This document shows, piece after piece, positions 56,204 to 64,000 of a stretch of 64,000 nucleotides of DNA. This stretch comes from Hydrogenophaga intermedia (lineage in GTDB: Bacteria > Pseudomonadota > Gammaproteobacteria > Burkholderiales > Burkholderiaceae_C): assembly GCF_000723405.1 (NCBI RefSeq), contig NZ_CCAE010000001.1:211689-275688 (forward strand). The letters run 5' to 3'. Each line of letters starts with the position of its first letter. Within the stretch, counting starts at the first letter, position 1. Made by a program: the position numbers and the translations under genes. Below the pieces are notes generated by a model that saw only the letters and a program-made list of their open reading frames with translations, did no database searches and was not told the DNA's origin.

Positions 56204-57325
56204 ATGTCCCGCATGTTCCTGCAGGTCTCGCAACTCCAGGTGCGCTACGCCGGCGCGCCCCACCCGGCCGTCGACGGCGTGAGCTTCGGCCTGGCGGCGG
56301 GCGAGATCGGCGTGCTCATCGGCCCCTCGGGCTGCGGCAAGACCACGCTGCTGCGCGCCGTGGCCGGCCTGGAGCGCGCGCAGGGCGGCGAGATCGTGCT
56401 CGATGGCGAGACGGTGAGCAGCCCGGGCCTGCACGTGCCGCCCGAGCGGCGGCGCATCGGCATGGTGTTCCAGGACTACGCCCTGTTCCCGCACCTGGAC
56501 GTGGCGGCCAACGTGGGCTTCGGCATCCACCAGTTGCCGCGCGCGCAGCGCGAGGCGCGCGTGGGCGAGGTGTTGCGCCTCGTCGGTCTGGAGCACCTGC
56601 GCGCGCGCCATCCGCACGAACTCTCCGGCGGCCAGCAGCAGCGCGTGGCCCTGGCCCGTGCGCTGGCGCCCAACCCGCGCCTGCTGCTGCTGGACGAGCC
56701 CTTCTCCAACCTCGACGTGGACCTGCGCGAGCGGCTCGCGCACGAGGTGCGCGGCATCCTGAAAGCCGCCAACGCCACGGCGCTGTTCGTCACGCACGAC
56801 CAGTTGGAGGCCTTCGCCATCGGCGACCGCATCGGCGTGATGCACGAGGGCCGGCTGCACCAGTGGGACGAGGCCTACGCGCTCTACCACCGCCCGGCCA
56901 CGCGCTTCGTGGCCGAGTTCATCGGCCACGGCGTGTTCGCGCCCGCGCAGATCCTGCACCACGATGGCCAGGTGGCCGTGCAGACGCCGCTGGGCCCACT
57001 GCAGGACATGGACGAATGCCCGCTGCCCAGCGCCTACGAGGCCGGGCTGTGCGACGTGCTGCTGCGCGCCGACGACATCGTGCACGACGACGACGCGCCG
57101 GTGAAGGCGCAGATCGTGCGCAAGGCGTTCCGGGGCTCGGAGTTCCTCTACACCCTGCGTCTGGCCAGCGGCGAGACGCTGATGACGCATGTGCCCTCGC
57201 ACCACAACCACGCGGTGGGCGAGTGGATCGGCATACGCGCCGAGGTGGACCACGTGGTCACCTTCGAGCGCAACGGCGCGGCCTCCTCACCTCCCGCGCC
57301 GGGCGTGCCGCTCACGCCGGGCTGA
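56204..57325 (+). CDS. iron(III)-type ABC transporter ATP-binding protein (FbpC-like)
   Basis: A 373-residue ABC ATPase. Walker A is GPSGCGKTT, the Q-loop is MVFQDYALFPHL, the signature is LSGGQQQR, Walker B is LLLLDEPFSNLD and the H-loop is FVTHDQ. The C-terminal about 130 residues form the regulatory OB-like domain found in FbpC and PotA. The first ATG abuts a palindrome and has no ribosome binding site; an ATG at 56213 is an alternative, and a leaderless transcript is possible. The last 39 bases overlap the convergent PepSY gene. Confidence 0.9.
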   Translation: MSRMFLQVSQLQVRYAGAPHPAVDGVSFGLAAGEIGVLIGPSGCGKTTLLRAVAGLERAQGGEIVLDGETVSSPGLHVPPERRRIGMVFQDYALFPHLDVAANVGFGIHQLPRAQREARVGEVLRLVGLEHLRARHPHELSGGQQQRVALARALAPNPRLLLLDEPFSNLDVDLRERLAHEVRGILKAANATALFVTHDQLEAFAIGDRIGVMHEGRLHQWDEAYALYHRPATRFVAEFIGHGVFAPAQILHHDGQVAVQTPLGPLQDMDECPLPSAYEAGLCDVLLRADDIVHDDDAPVKAQIVRKAFRGSEFLYTLRLASGETLMTHVPSHHNHAVGEWIGIRAEVDHVVTFERNGAASSPPAPGVPLTPG

Positions 57326-58582
57326 CGGCCCCGTTCGCACGCGTCCTGGCCTGCGGAGCCACCACATCGCCACGCCCGCCACGCACAGCGCCACCACGGC
57401 CAGGCAGGCGGCCAGGTTGAGCAGCGCGTTCCACAACCCCATGTCGCCCTGGTGCAGGGCGATCACCACGGCCATGGTCTTGGCCATGGCGCCGTAGTCG
57501 GCGAAGCCGATGTCGACCAGCACACGCCCGCTGTAGCGGTCCACGTGCACAGTGCGGTCGCCCGTGGGCTGGCCGAGGTCGCCGCTCATGGTGTTGGCGG
57601 AAATGGTGTACACGCCACGTTCGTCGCGCGGCGGCGCGATCTGGTGCTGGCCGCTGAAGCCGATGCGTTGGGCGAAGGCCGCGACGCTGTCCAGGTCCAC
57701 CGGCGCGCCGGCGGCCAGGCCATCAGCGCCTTCAGCCGACCCTGATGCCGGCAGCGGCGTCTGCGCCAGACCCCAGGGCACCTCCTGCAGGCCGGCGGTG
57801 TTGAGCGCCGCATGGGGCTCGTGGGACAGTGGGACGGCGCGTGACTGCTCGATGGGAAAACTGCCCCAGGCCTGCAGCCACTTCCCGCCCGTGATGCCGG
57901 TCCAGGTGAGGCCGCTGAGCAGAAACACCACCAGCACCCCGCCCGTGCACAGGCCCAGACTGCCGTGCAGCGACCGCCACCAGCCCAGGCCGCGTGCACG
58001 CCCGTCGGGCCACAAGCGCGAGCGCCAGGTCAGGCCTCCACGCGGCCACCACAGCACCAGGCCGGTGATCAGCATCATCAGCGCGGCCCAGGCGGCGATC
58101 TCGATCAGGCGGTCGCCGAGATCACCGATGAGCAGCGTGCCATGGATGCGTTGCGCCCAGGCGAAGGGCGTGTTCTCTTTGTCCACCCAGTGCAGCACCG
58201 TGGCGCGGTAGGGGTCGACGGCGGCCGCGAGCGTCTGGCCGTCGCGCTCAATGACGAACCAGGCGGCTCGGTCGTCCGCGCGCGGCGCCACGTAGGTGCG
58301 CAGCCGGCCATCGGGCACCTCCGACATCGCGGCGAGCGCCTGGGCGCTCACCGGCTGCACGGTGGGCAAAGGCACCACGCGCGGGTCGGCCCCCAGGCGG
58401 GTCTGGAAGCCGGTGTAGAAGACCATCACGGCGCCGGTGAGGGCGAGCGTGAGCAGAAAGGGCATCACCAGCAGGCCGGCGATGGCGTGCCAGCGCCAGG
58501 CCACTTGGTGGAGCTTGGAACGCAGGTCGACGCGGACGCGCGCGGGCGCGTCCGCGCCCGGGGCGTCGGGCGAGAAGGACAT
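57287..58582 (-). CDS. PepSY-associated transmembrane protein (PiuB-like)
   Basis: A 431-residue membrane protein with four or five helices and PepSY segments. Notable parts are LHQVAWRWHAIAGLLVMPFLL, then RIHGTLLIGDLGDRLIEIAA and RSLHGSLGLCTGGVLVVFLL, each with a histidine that could bind heme, and VHVDRYSGRVL near the end. PiuB-type proteins are linked to iron-siderophore reduction or uptake. The neighbours encode a copper chaperone and DUF2946, so the metal could be copper or iron. The ATG at 58582 is preferred to one 84 bases upstream. Confidence 0.86.
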   Translation of the reverse strand: MSFSPDAPGADAPARVRVDLRSKLHQVAWRWHAIAGLLVMPFLLTLALTGAVMVFYTGFQTRLGADPRVVPLPTVQPVSAQALAAMSEVPDGRLRTYVAPRADDRAAWFVIERDGQTLAAAVDPYRATVLHWVDKENTPFAWAQRIHGTLLIGDLGDRLIEIAAWAALMMLITGLVLWWPRGGLTWRSRLWPDGRARGLGWWRSLHGSLGLCTGGVLVVFLLSGLTWTGITGGKWLQAWGSFPIEQSRAVPLSHEPHAALNTAGLQEVPWGLAQTPLPASGSAEGADGLAAGAPVDLDSVAAFAQRIGFSGQHQIAPPRDERGVYTISANTMSGDLGQPTGDRTVHVDRYSGRVLVDIGFADYGAMAKTMAVVIALHQGDMGLWNALLNLAACLAVVALCVAGVAMWWLRRPGRVRTGPSARRERHARRGR

Positions 58583-58604
58583 GGGAAGGCCTCGCGGGTG
58601 CGGC

Positions 58605-59099
58605 TCAGTGCTTGCCGTGGCCACCACCGTGGGCGCCACCGCCGGCCGGTGCGGCGGGCGCGCCACCCAGGGCGCGGGCCGTGGCCTTCACGTCCTGCGT
58701 CTGGCGTTGACCGTCGGCGCCTTCGAACACCAGCGTGAGCGGCACGGTGTCGCCGGCCTTCACGGGCGCTTTCAGGTCCATCAGCATCACGTGGTAGCCA
58801 CCGGGCTTGAGCTCCACGGTCTGGCCCGCGGCCAGTGGCAGCGCGGTGACGGCGCGCATGCGCATCACGTCGCCATCGAGCTTCATCTCGTGCACCTCGA
58901 CGATGCCGGCAGCGGGCGAGCGCACCTCGACCAGTCGCGTGGCCTGCGGTGCGGTGAGCTTCATGAAGGCACCGGTGGCGGACTGCGCGCCGACGGTGGC
59001 GCGGGCCCAGGCGTCCTGCACCTTCACAGAGGGCACGGGATTTTGGGCCCAGGTGGTGGCGGCGATGGCGATGGAAGAGGCGATGAACAAGTGTTTCAT
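58605..59099 (-). CDS. PCu(A)C periplasmic copper chaperone
   Basis: A 164-residue periplasmic protein. The signal peptide ends TTWAQ, and the copper site is the Met/His set VEVHEMKLDGDVMRMR and GYHVMLMDL, matching H(M)x10Mx21HxM. The C-terminus is a Gly/His tail (GGGAHGGGHGKH) that could bind more metal. PCuAC passes Cu(I) to the CuA site of cytochrome oxidase with Sco, which is encoded elsewhere in this window. It is 22 bases upstream of the PepSY gene. Confidence 0.93.
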   Translation of the reverse strand: MKHLFIASSIAIAATTWAQNPVPSVKVQDAWARATVGAQSATGAFMKLTAPQATRLVEVRSPAAGIVEVHEMKLDGDVMRMRAVTALPLAAGQTVELKPGGYHVMLMDLKAPVKAGDTVPLTLVFEGADGQRQTQDVKATARALGGAPAAPAGGGAHGGGHGKH

Positions 59100-59166
59100 G
59101 GGGAATCCGGATCTGAAAGGCGAGGAGCGCGGCGCAGGCCTGGGGCCACGGCCACGAGCGAACGGC

Positions 59167-59553
59167 TCAGATCCCCCGGGGCGGGGCACGTGCGTGGGCG
59201 TGGGTGCTGGGCGCGGCGTCCCAGCCGAGCTGGGCCTGGGCCAAGGGCAGCGGCTGCGGGCCCGCGTCGGGCAGGGCCAGCGCATGGGCCGGCGGCTGGC
59301 CGGCCGCGCCGCCAGCGATGACGCCCCAGGGGCAGGTCATGGCGGTGTCGCTCGCATGGCCATCGGCACCGTCGCCGGCATCGGCGCGCACCCAGGTGAT
59401 GCCGCTGGCGCTGCAGATCTGCACCCAGTGGCCCGCGTCGGCGCCACGGGCCTGCAGCGCGGCCTGCGACAACGCGGGCGCGAACGCGCCGAAGCAGACC
59501 GCCAGGAGGGCGATCCACGCGGTGCCACGGCGCAGCCAGCGGTGCAGGAACAT
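59167..59553 (-). CDS. DUF2946 family protein
   Basis: A 128-residue protein with an N-terminal hydrophobic segment (TAWIALLAVCFGAFAPALSQA) and the DUF2946 sequence HWVQICSASGITWVRAD, plus TCPWGVIAG in the second half. The two cysteines in those segments may pair or bind metal. DUF2946 genes commonly sit beside copper-handling genes, as here beside PCuAC. No function is proven. Confidence 0.82.
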   Translation of the reverse strand: MFLHRWLRRGTAWIALLAVCFGAFAPALSQAALQARGADAGHWVQICSASGITWVRADAGDGADGHASDTAMTCPWGVIAGGAAGQPPAHALALPDAGPQPLPLAQAQLGWDAAPSTHAHARAPPRGI

Positions 59554-59662
59554 GGGGCGGGATTCTACGGGTGGGGGTCTCGCCGGTGACGCCGGGGGCC
59601 TTGCGCCGCCCGCGCACCGGGTCCACGATCGCCCGTTTCGAACGACCACCGGAGACAGTCCC

Positions 59663-60307
59663 ATGCTCAAGCTCTGCGGCTTCGCGGCCAGCAATTACTA
59701 CAACAAGGTGCGGCTCGCGCTGCTGGAAAAAGGCATCCCCTTCGAGGAAGAGCTGGCCTGGATCGGCGAGACCGACAAGTCCTGCAGCCCCTTGGGCAAG
59801 GTGCCGTACCTCAAGACGGACCAGGGCGCGCTGTCGGAATCGACGGTGATCCTGGAGTACCTGGAAGACGCCTACCCGCACCCGCCCCTGCTGCCGGCCG
59901 ACGCCTTCGCCGCCGCCAAGGTGCGCGAGCTGGTGCGCTACCTGGAGCTGCACCTGGAGCTGGTGGCGCGCAACCTCTACCCCGAGGCCTTCTTCGGCGG
60001 CAAGGTGAGCGACAGCGCGAAGGAAAAGATCGCGCCGCAGCTCGAGAAGAACATCGCCGGCTTCGCCAGGCTGACCACCTTCTCGCCCTTCCTCGCGGGC
60101 GACGAATTCACCCTGGCCGACTGCGCGGGCGCGGTGCACCTGCCGCTGGTGAGCAGCGCCACCAAGATCATCTACGGCCGCGACTTCCTGGCCGACCTGC
60201 CGGTGCGCGACTACCTCAAGCGCCTGGGCGAGCGGCCCACGGTGCAGAAGCTCAACGCGGACCGCAAGGCGAACACCGAGCTGATGCTCAGCCGCGCGAA
60301 GGGCTGA
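59663..60307 (+). CDS. glutathione S-transferase family protein
   Basis: A 214-residue GST. The thioredoxin-like N-terminal domain has NYYNKVRLALLEKGIPFEEE, the glutathione-binding cis-proline segment PLGKVPYLKTD and the ESTVILEYLE element. The helical C-terminal domain follows with GDEFTLADCAG. The catalytic residue may be the serine in FAASNYYN. A GGAGAC ribosome binding site precedes the ATG. It converges with the alcohol dehydrogenase gene 17 bases away. Confidence 0.92.
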   Translation: MLKLCGFAASNYYNKVRLALLEKGIPFEEELAWIGETDKSCSPLGKVPYLKTDQGALSESTVILEYLEDAYPHPPLLPADAFAAAKVRELVRYLELHLELVARNLYPEAFFGGKVSDSAKEKIAPQLEKNIAGFARLTTFSPFLAGDEFTLADCAGAVHLPLVSSATKIIYGRDFLADLPVRDYLKRLGERPTVQKLNADRKANTELMLSRAKG

Positions 60308-60323
60308 GCATCAGCGGGGGCGT

Positions 60324-62486
60324 TCACTTCTTCGGACGTATCGCGTCCGCGGTCCCCTGGATGAAGGCCTTGATCTTCTGCACGTCGTCCGCGCTGAGCT
60401 TGCCCGTGAAGTCGGGCATGCCGCGCGCCATGGCCGGGCCCTTGAAGACGAACTTGTCCAGGTTCTCGATGAAGGCCGAGTCCATGTAGCCCAGGTTGGG
60501 GATGTTGCCGCCGCGGTCCACGCCCGGCACGCCGTGGCAGAAGACGCAGTTGCTCACGTACAGCGCGGTGCCCTCGGGCACGTGGGCCGGGTCGTACTTC
60601 ACGCCCTGCACGAGCTGGCTCATGCGGTAGGCCACGAACTCCGGTGCAGGCGCCTTGCCGCCCACCGCGAAGGTGTAGACCGTGCCCGGGCCCTGGCGGT
60701 CGGTGGCGCGCGCCGCGATGCCGTAGACCCCGCCCCAGCCCACGGCAATGGACACGTACTGCTTGCCGTCGACGAGGTAGGTCATGGGCGCGGCCACCAC
60801 GCCGGTGCCGGTGGGCGTCTCCCACAGCTTCTCGCCGCTGCTGGCGTTGTAGGCCACGAAGCGGCCATCGGCCGTGCCCTGGAACACCAGGTTGCCCGCG
60901 GTGGTGAGCGTGCCGCCGTTCCAGGGCGAGACGTGCTCCACCGTCCAGCGCGGCGCCTGCTTCACCGGGTCCCAGGCCACCAGGCGGCCGAAGGGCTTGC
61001 TGGTGGGCGGCTCCACGTTGGCGAACATGGCCATGTTCCAGCCCATGCCGCTGTGCGGCTCACCGGGGCGCACGGCGTTGAACTTCCAGTCCTTGTTGTC
61101 GACGAGTGAAATCGGCACACCCTGCACCGGCATGTACACCAGCCCGGTCTTGGGATTGAAGGACATGGAGTGCCAGTTGCGCGCGCCGTAGGCGCTGGGG
61201 ATGATCTCGCGAGGGCGATCCGCCACGCGCGCGATGTCGGTCTCGATGGGGCGGCCGTTCTTGTCGTAGCCGGTGGCCCAGTTCACGTCGACGAAGTTCT
61301 TGGCCGAGATGAACTTGCCGTTGGTGCGGTCGATGATGAAGAAGAAGCCGTTCTTGGGCGCGTGCATCACCACCTTGCGCTTCTTGCCGTCCAGCGTCAG
61401 GTCGGCCAGGATCATGGGCTGCGTGGAGGTGTAGTCCCAGTTGTCGCCGGGCGTTTCCTGGTAGTGCCACACGTACTTCCCGGTGTCGGGGTTGAGCGCG
61501 ACGATGGACGCGAGGTACAGGTTGTCGCCGCCGGCCGGGCTGCGCTTCTTGTGCGCCCACGGCGAACCATTGCCGGTGCCGATGTAGAGCAGGTTGAGGT
61601 CGGGGTCGAACGCCATGGCGTCCCAGGCCGTGCCGCCGCCACCGGCCTCCCACCACTTGCCGGCCGGGTCCCAGGTCTTGGCGGCCTTGGCCATGGACTC
61701 GTCCTCGAAGGGTTTGGACGGGTCGCCCGGCACGGTGAACCAGCGCCACTTCTGCTCGCCGGTCTTGGCGTCGTAGGCCGTGACGTAGCCGCGCACGCCG
61801 TACTCCGCGCCGCCGTTGCCGATGATGACCTTGCCCTTGACCACGCGCGGCGCGCCGGTGATGGTGTAGCTGAACTTGCGGTCGATGATGGTGTCCTTCT
61901 CCCACCGCTTCTGGCCGGTGGCCGCGTCCAGCGCGATCAGGCGGCCGTCGTACGACGCCACGAACACCTGGCCTTCGTGCAGGGCCACGCCGCGGTTGAC
62001 GACGTCGCAGCAGCCCTTGAAACCGCCCTCGCGCGGCACCTGCGGGTCGTACGTCCAGATGCGCTTGCCAGTGCGCACGTCGATGGCGTGCACGATGCTC
62101 CAGGAGGCGGTGACGTACATGATCCCGTCCACCACCAGCGGCGTGGCCTCCACGCCGCGGTTGGACTCCAGGTTGTAGGACCAGACCAGGCCCAGGTCCT
62201 TCACGTTGCCGGCGTTGAGCTGGTCGAGCTTCGAGTGCCGCGTCTCGGCGTAGTCCAGGCCGTGGCTGGGCCAGTCGGGCGTGGCGCGGGCATTGCTGCG
62301 CACGAAGGCGCCATCGACCTTCTTCGTGACCGCGCCGATGTGCGCGGCCGATCCCTTGACCGGCGACGCCTGCTGGGCCAACGCACCAGGCGCGGTGGCC
62401 AGCAGCAGCACCAGGCCGAGGGACAAGCCGAGCGACAAGCCGAACGCCCTGGGGGCGGCGCGCGCGGCGAGCGAATGGGTGTTCAT
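60324..62486 (-). CDS. PQQ-dependent quinohemoprotein alcohol dehydrogenase (type I)
   Basis: A periplasmic alcohol dehydrogenase of 720 residues with PQQ and heme c. It closely resembles the Comamonas testosteroni quinohemoprotein. After the signal peptide (ending GALAQ) comes an eight-bladed propeller with the vicinal cysteine pair C159-C160 (FKGCCDV) and catalytic D351 (GDNWDYTST). Position 353 is Thr rather than Asp, so it is a calcium-type, not lanthanide-type, enzyme. The cytochrome domain has CVFCH at 647-651. AGGAG precedes the ATG. Confidence 0.95.
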   Translation of the reverse strand: MNTHSLAARAAPRAFGLSLGLSLGLVLLLATAPGALAQQASPVKGSAAHIGAVTKKVDGAFVRSNARATPDWPSHGLDYAETRHSKLDQLNAGNVKDLGLVWSYNLESNRGVEATPLVVDGIMYVTASWSIVHAIDVRTGKRIWTYDPQVPREGGFKGCCDVVNRGVALHEGQVFVASYDGRLIALDAATGQKRWEKDTIIDRKFSYTITGAPRVVKGKVIIGNGGAEYGVRGYVTAYDAKTGEQKWRWFTVPGDPSKPFEDESMAKAAKTWDPAGKWWEAGGGGTAWDAMAFDPDLNLLYIGTGNGSPWAHKKRSPAGGDNLYLASIVALNPDTGKYVWHYQETPGDNWDYTSTQPMILADLTLDGKKRKVVMHAPKNGFFFIIDRTNGKFISAKNFVDVNWATGYDKNGRPIETDIARVADRPREIIPSAYGARNWHSMSFNPKTGLVYMPVQGVPISLVDNKDWKFNAVRPGEPHSGMGWNMAMFANVEPPTSKPFGRLVAWDPVKQAPRWTVEHVSPWNGGTLTTAGNLVFQGTADGRFVAYNASSGEKLWETPTGTGVVAAPMTYLVDGKQYVSIAVGWGGVYGIAARATDRQGPGTVYTFAVGGKAPAPEFVAYRMSQLVQGVKYDPAHVPEGTALYVSNCVFCHGVPGVDRGGNIPNLGYMDSAFIENLDKFVFKGPAMARGMPDFTGKLSADDVQKIKAFIQGTADAIRPKK

Positions 62487-62550
62487 GTTGTCTCCTGTTG
62501 TGCCGTTCCGGGCCGGCGTGTGGGGTCGTCGGTGCGCTCGCGCATCCCCC

Positions 62551-62644
62551 CGGAACACGGATGCCATGGGGGCCATGTTCCGCAGCCGGCCATCGCGCAG
62601 CACCCCCGGGATTTCCCTCAAGTGTTTTGTTCCACGGTGGAACA
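62551..62644. promoter_or_regulatory. TGTTCC inverted repeats between alcohol dehydrogenase and its regulator
   Basis: TGTTCCAC-G-GTGGAACA at 62628-62644 is a perfect palindrome with eight-base arms. A second pair of related half-sites, CGGAACA at 62551-62557 and TGTTCCG at 62576-62582, lies between it and the dehydrogenase gene. They are probable binding sites for the divergent regulator. Confidence 0.7.
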
Positions 62645-62729
62645 GAGTGGCGCGTGGCGCAGGGATTTCCCGCAGCGCGATGGTTTTGCGCGCGTTCGAT
62701 ACTGCCCTCGACGCACCCGGAGCTTGCCC

Positions 62730-63926
62730 ATGGCCGAACCCGCCCGCCCCCTGTTCTTCCAGACCGCCGAGCAGCGCACGGCGCTGGCGCGCCAGCGCTT
62801 CTTCGACGAAGGCGAGCGCCCCACGGGGCTGGTGAACGAGGCCGTCATCCAGTCGTGGATGCGCTGCACCGCCGCGCGCCGCGACGCACGCCAGGCCGTG
62901 AGCTTCGACCCGGTGACGCGCAGCCGCATGCACGCCTGCCTGACGCGCAACCAGCAGCTGCTGGCGGCCGGCAACGAGGACCTGCAGCAACTCGCCGCGG
63001 CGCTGCTGGGCACCAGCTGCCGCGTGCTGCTCACCGACGGCCAGGGCGTGGTCATCCACGCCAGCGCGCCGCTGGGCACGGCGCCGCAGCCCCTGCTGGA
63101 CGCGGGCAGCCGCGTGGGCGTGAACCTGGCCGAGGGCGAGATCGGCACCACGGCGCCTGGCATCGTGGCGCGCGTGGCCAGCGCCTGCACCGTGCACGGC
63201 GCCGAGCACTTCCACGAGATGCTGCAGACCCTGCACTGCGCAGCCGCACCCATCCGCGACGTGCACGGCCGCCTGGCCGGCGTGCTCGACCTGTCCATCG
63301 AAGGCTCGCCCTTCGGCTTCGACGCGGCGGGCCTGGTGGCGCTGTACGCCAGCACCATCGAGAACCGGCTGCTGCGCCTGCAATCACCCGCGCACCTGGT
63401 GCTGCAGTTCCAGGCCAGTCCGCGCGTGCTGGGCACGCCGCTGGAAGGCCTGGCAGGCGTGGACGTCAACGGCCAGCTCGCCTGGCTCAACCCGGTGGCG
63501 CAGCGGCTAACTGGCGCGAACGCGCTGGCCCACCCGCCGGTGGACGAGGTCTTCGGGCTGGCCTTCGGGGATCTGCTGGCGCTGCACCGCGCCCGGGAGC
63601 CACAGGCACTGCGCCTGCCCAACGGGCTCACGGTCTGGGTGCGGGCGCACATCGGCAGCGCCGACGGTGTGGACTTCAATCGCGCGGTGGCCACGGGCGC
63701 GCCATCGGTTCAGGCAGATGAGGTCACACCGCAAGCGCCGAGCACCGACGTGGCGCCCTCCTCCACGCTGGACGATCACCGCGACCGCGTGATCACGGAA
63801 ACGCTGGCGGCCTGCGGGGGCAACATCGCGCGCGCCGCGCGGCAGTTGGGGGTGTCGCGCGGGCTGCTGTACCGGCGGCTGCGCGCCCCGCCCGGGGCGG
63901 CGCCCGCCTCGGCCGACGCGCACTGA
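62730..63926 (+). CDS. GAF domain and Fis-type HTH regulator lacking the AAA+ domain
   Basis: A 398-residue transcription factor related to AcoR. The N-terminal sensor (about residues 1-215) carries SRVGVNLAEGEIGTTAPGI, then CAAAPIRDVHGRLAGVLDLS, typical of AcoR-type GAF domains. A shorter PAS-like stretch follows to about 320. The C-terminus is a Fis helix-turn-helix (LAACGGNIARAARQLGVSRGLLYRRLR). The sigma-54 ATPase domain with its GAFTGA loop is absent, so it cannot act as a sigma-54 activator. It diverges from the alcohol dehydrogenase gene and probably controls it. Confidence 0.86.
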   Translation: MAEPARPLFFQTAEQRTALARQRFFDEGERPTGLVNEAVIQSWMRCTAARRDARQAVSFDPVTRSRMHACLTRNQQLLAAGNEDLQQLAAALLGTSCRVLLTDGQGVVIHASAPLGTAPQPLLDAGSRVGVNLAEGEIGTTAPGIVARVASACTVHGAEHFHEMLQTLHCAAAPIRDVHGRLAGVLDLSIEGSPFGFDAAGLVALYASTIENRLLRLQSPAHLVLQFQASPRVLGTPLEGLAGVDVNGQLAWLNPVAQRLTGANALAHPPVDEVFGLAFGDLLALHRAREPQALRLPNGLTVWVRAHIGSADGVDFNRAVATGAPSVQADEVTPQAPSTDVAPSSTLDDHRDRVITETLAACGGNIARAARQLGVSRGLLYRRLRAPPGAAPASADAH

Positions 63927-63945
63927 ACGCTCGCACGGAACGCCC

Positions 63946-64000
63946 TTAACGCGCGGCGTTGAGTTCGGCCTGCACCCCCGCACGCCAACGACCGTTGCCG
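63946..64000 (-). CDS. 3' end of a minus-strand gene (partial)
   Basis: An open frame enters from the right edge and ends at TAA (63946-63948); the visible C-terminus is GNGRWRAGVQAELNAAR. The frame converges with the regulator gene after 19 bases. Only 17 residues are visible, so neither the family nor reality can be proved. Confidence 0.35.
   Translation of the reverse strand, partial: GNGRWRAGVQAELNAAR

Noticed and set aside
62487..62729. A sigma-54 promoter for the alcohol dehydrogenase
   Set aside because: No convincing GG-N10-GC element with proper flanks was found, and the adjacent regulator lacks the required ATPase domain.

Overview
The window is a 64 kb piece of a high-GC chromosome from a betaproteobacterium, most likely a Hydrogenophaga-like member of the Comamonadaceae. 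The evidence is the gene families: a caa3-type cytochrome oxidase cluster with CtaG, SURF1, DUF2970 and a 36-residue assembly peptide; DUF1841, DUF2909 and DUF2783 proteins; a Bug-type binding protein; cytochrome c4; and a quinohemoprotein alcohol dehydrogenase close to the Comamonas testosteroni enzyme. Genes are tightly packed, no gene-free stretch exceeds 300 bases, and I see no CRISPR array, insertion sequence, integrase or rRNA. The window is mainly core chromosome with a few accessory patches.
Layout. 0-4.7 kb: AAA ATPase, SIMPL protein, Y-family polymerase, dienoyl-CoA isomerase-like protein. 3.7-6.5 kb: a seven-repeat FG-GAP lipoprotein coupled to a porin. 6.7-10.7 kb: acetylpolyamine amidohydrolase-like enzyme, DUF3455 lipoprotein, Tat-exported ferritin-like protein, and a divergent ECF sigma/anti-sigma pair. 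10.7-13.8 kb: RRM protein, QueF, prolyl-4-hydroxylase-like oxygenase, YaaA. 13.9-16.7 kb: VOC protein, a large nested inverted repeat, a flavin monooxygenase and DUF2783, which look like an aromatic-compound module. 16.8-25.7 kb: valS, a degenerate 2-hydroxyacid dehydrogenase coupled to a TusA-like protein, Nudix, cysM, tRNA-Leu(CAA), a YeeZ-like epimerase, an iron-sulfur flavoprotein reductase, a Bug protein. 25.8-35.0 kb: cytochrome c oxidase structural and assembly genes. 35.2-41.6 kb: mixed housekeeping genes ending with cytochrome c4. 41.8-50.6 kb: one tight five-gene run, MoxR-GNAT-VWA-TamA-TamB. 50.7-52.1 kb: tRNA-Arg(CCT) followed by an isolated AAA+/winged-helix ATPase whose upstream region holds a perfect 16-bp inverted repeat. 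52.2-57.3 kb: VOC, an SpmA/SpmB fusion, a small lipoprotein, and divergent iron-type ABC transporter genes. 57.3-59.6 kb: PepSY membrane protein, PCuAC copper chaperone, DUF2946. 59.7-64 kb: GST, PQQ alcohol dehydrogenase and its divergent GAF-Fis regulator, then the edge of one more gene.
How the genes work together. The clearest pathway is assembly of the caa3 oxidase: heme A synthesis (CtaA, CtaB), copper delivery (Sco, a second Sco-like protein, CtaG), SURF1, and subunits I-III. The PCuAC and PepSY genes at 57-59 kb may feed metal into the same process. Electrons from the periplasmic PQQ alcohol dehydrogenase and cytochrome c4 could reach this oxidase. The strongest candidates for something undescribed are the tRNA-adjacent ATPase with its long palindrome, the five-gene MoxR/VWA/TAM operon, the FG-GAP-porin pair, and the alcohol dehydrogenase regulator that lacks the sigma-54 ATPase domain. 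All functional statements come from motif recognition by eye; no database search was run.
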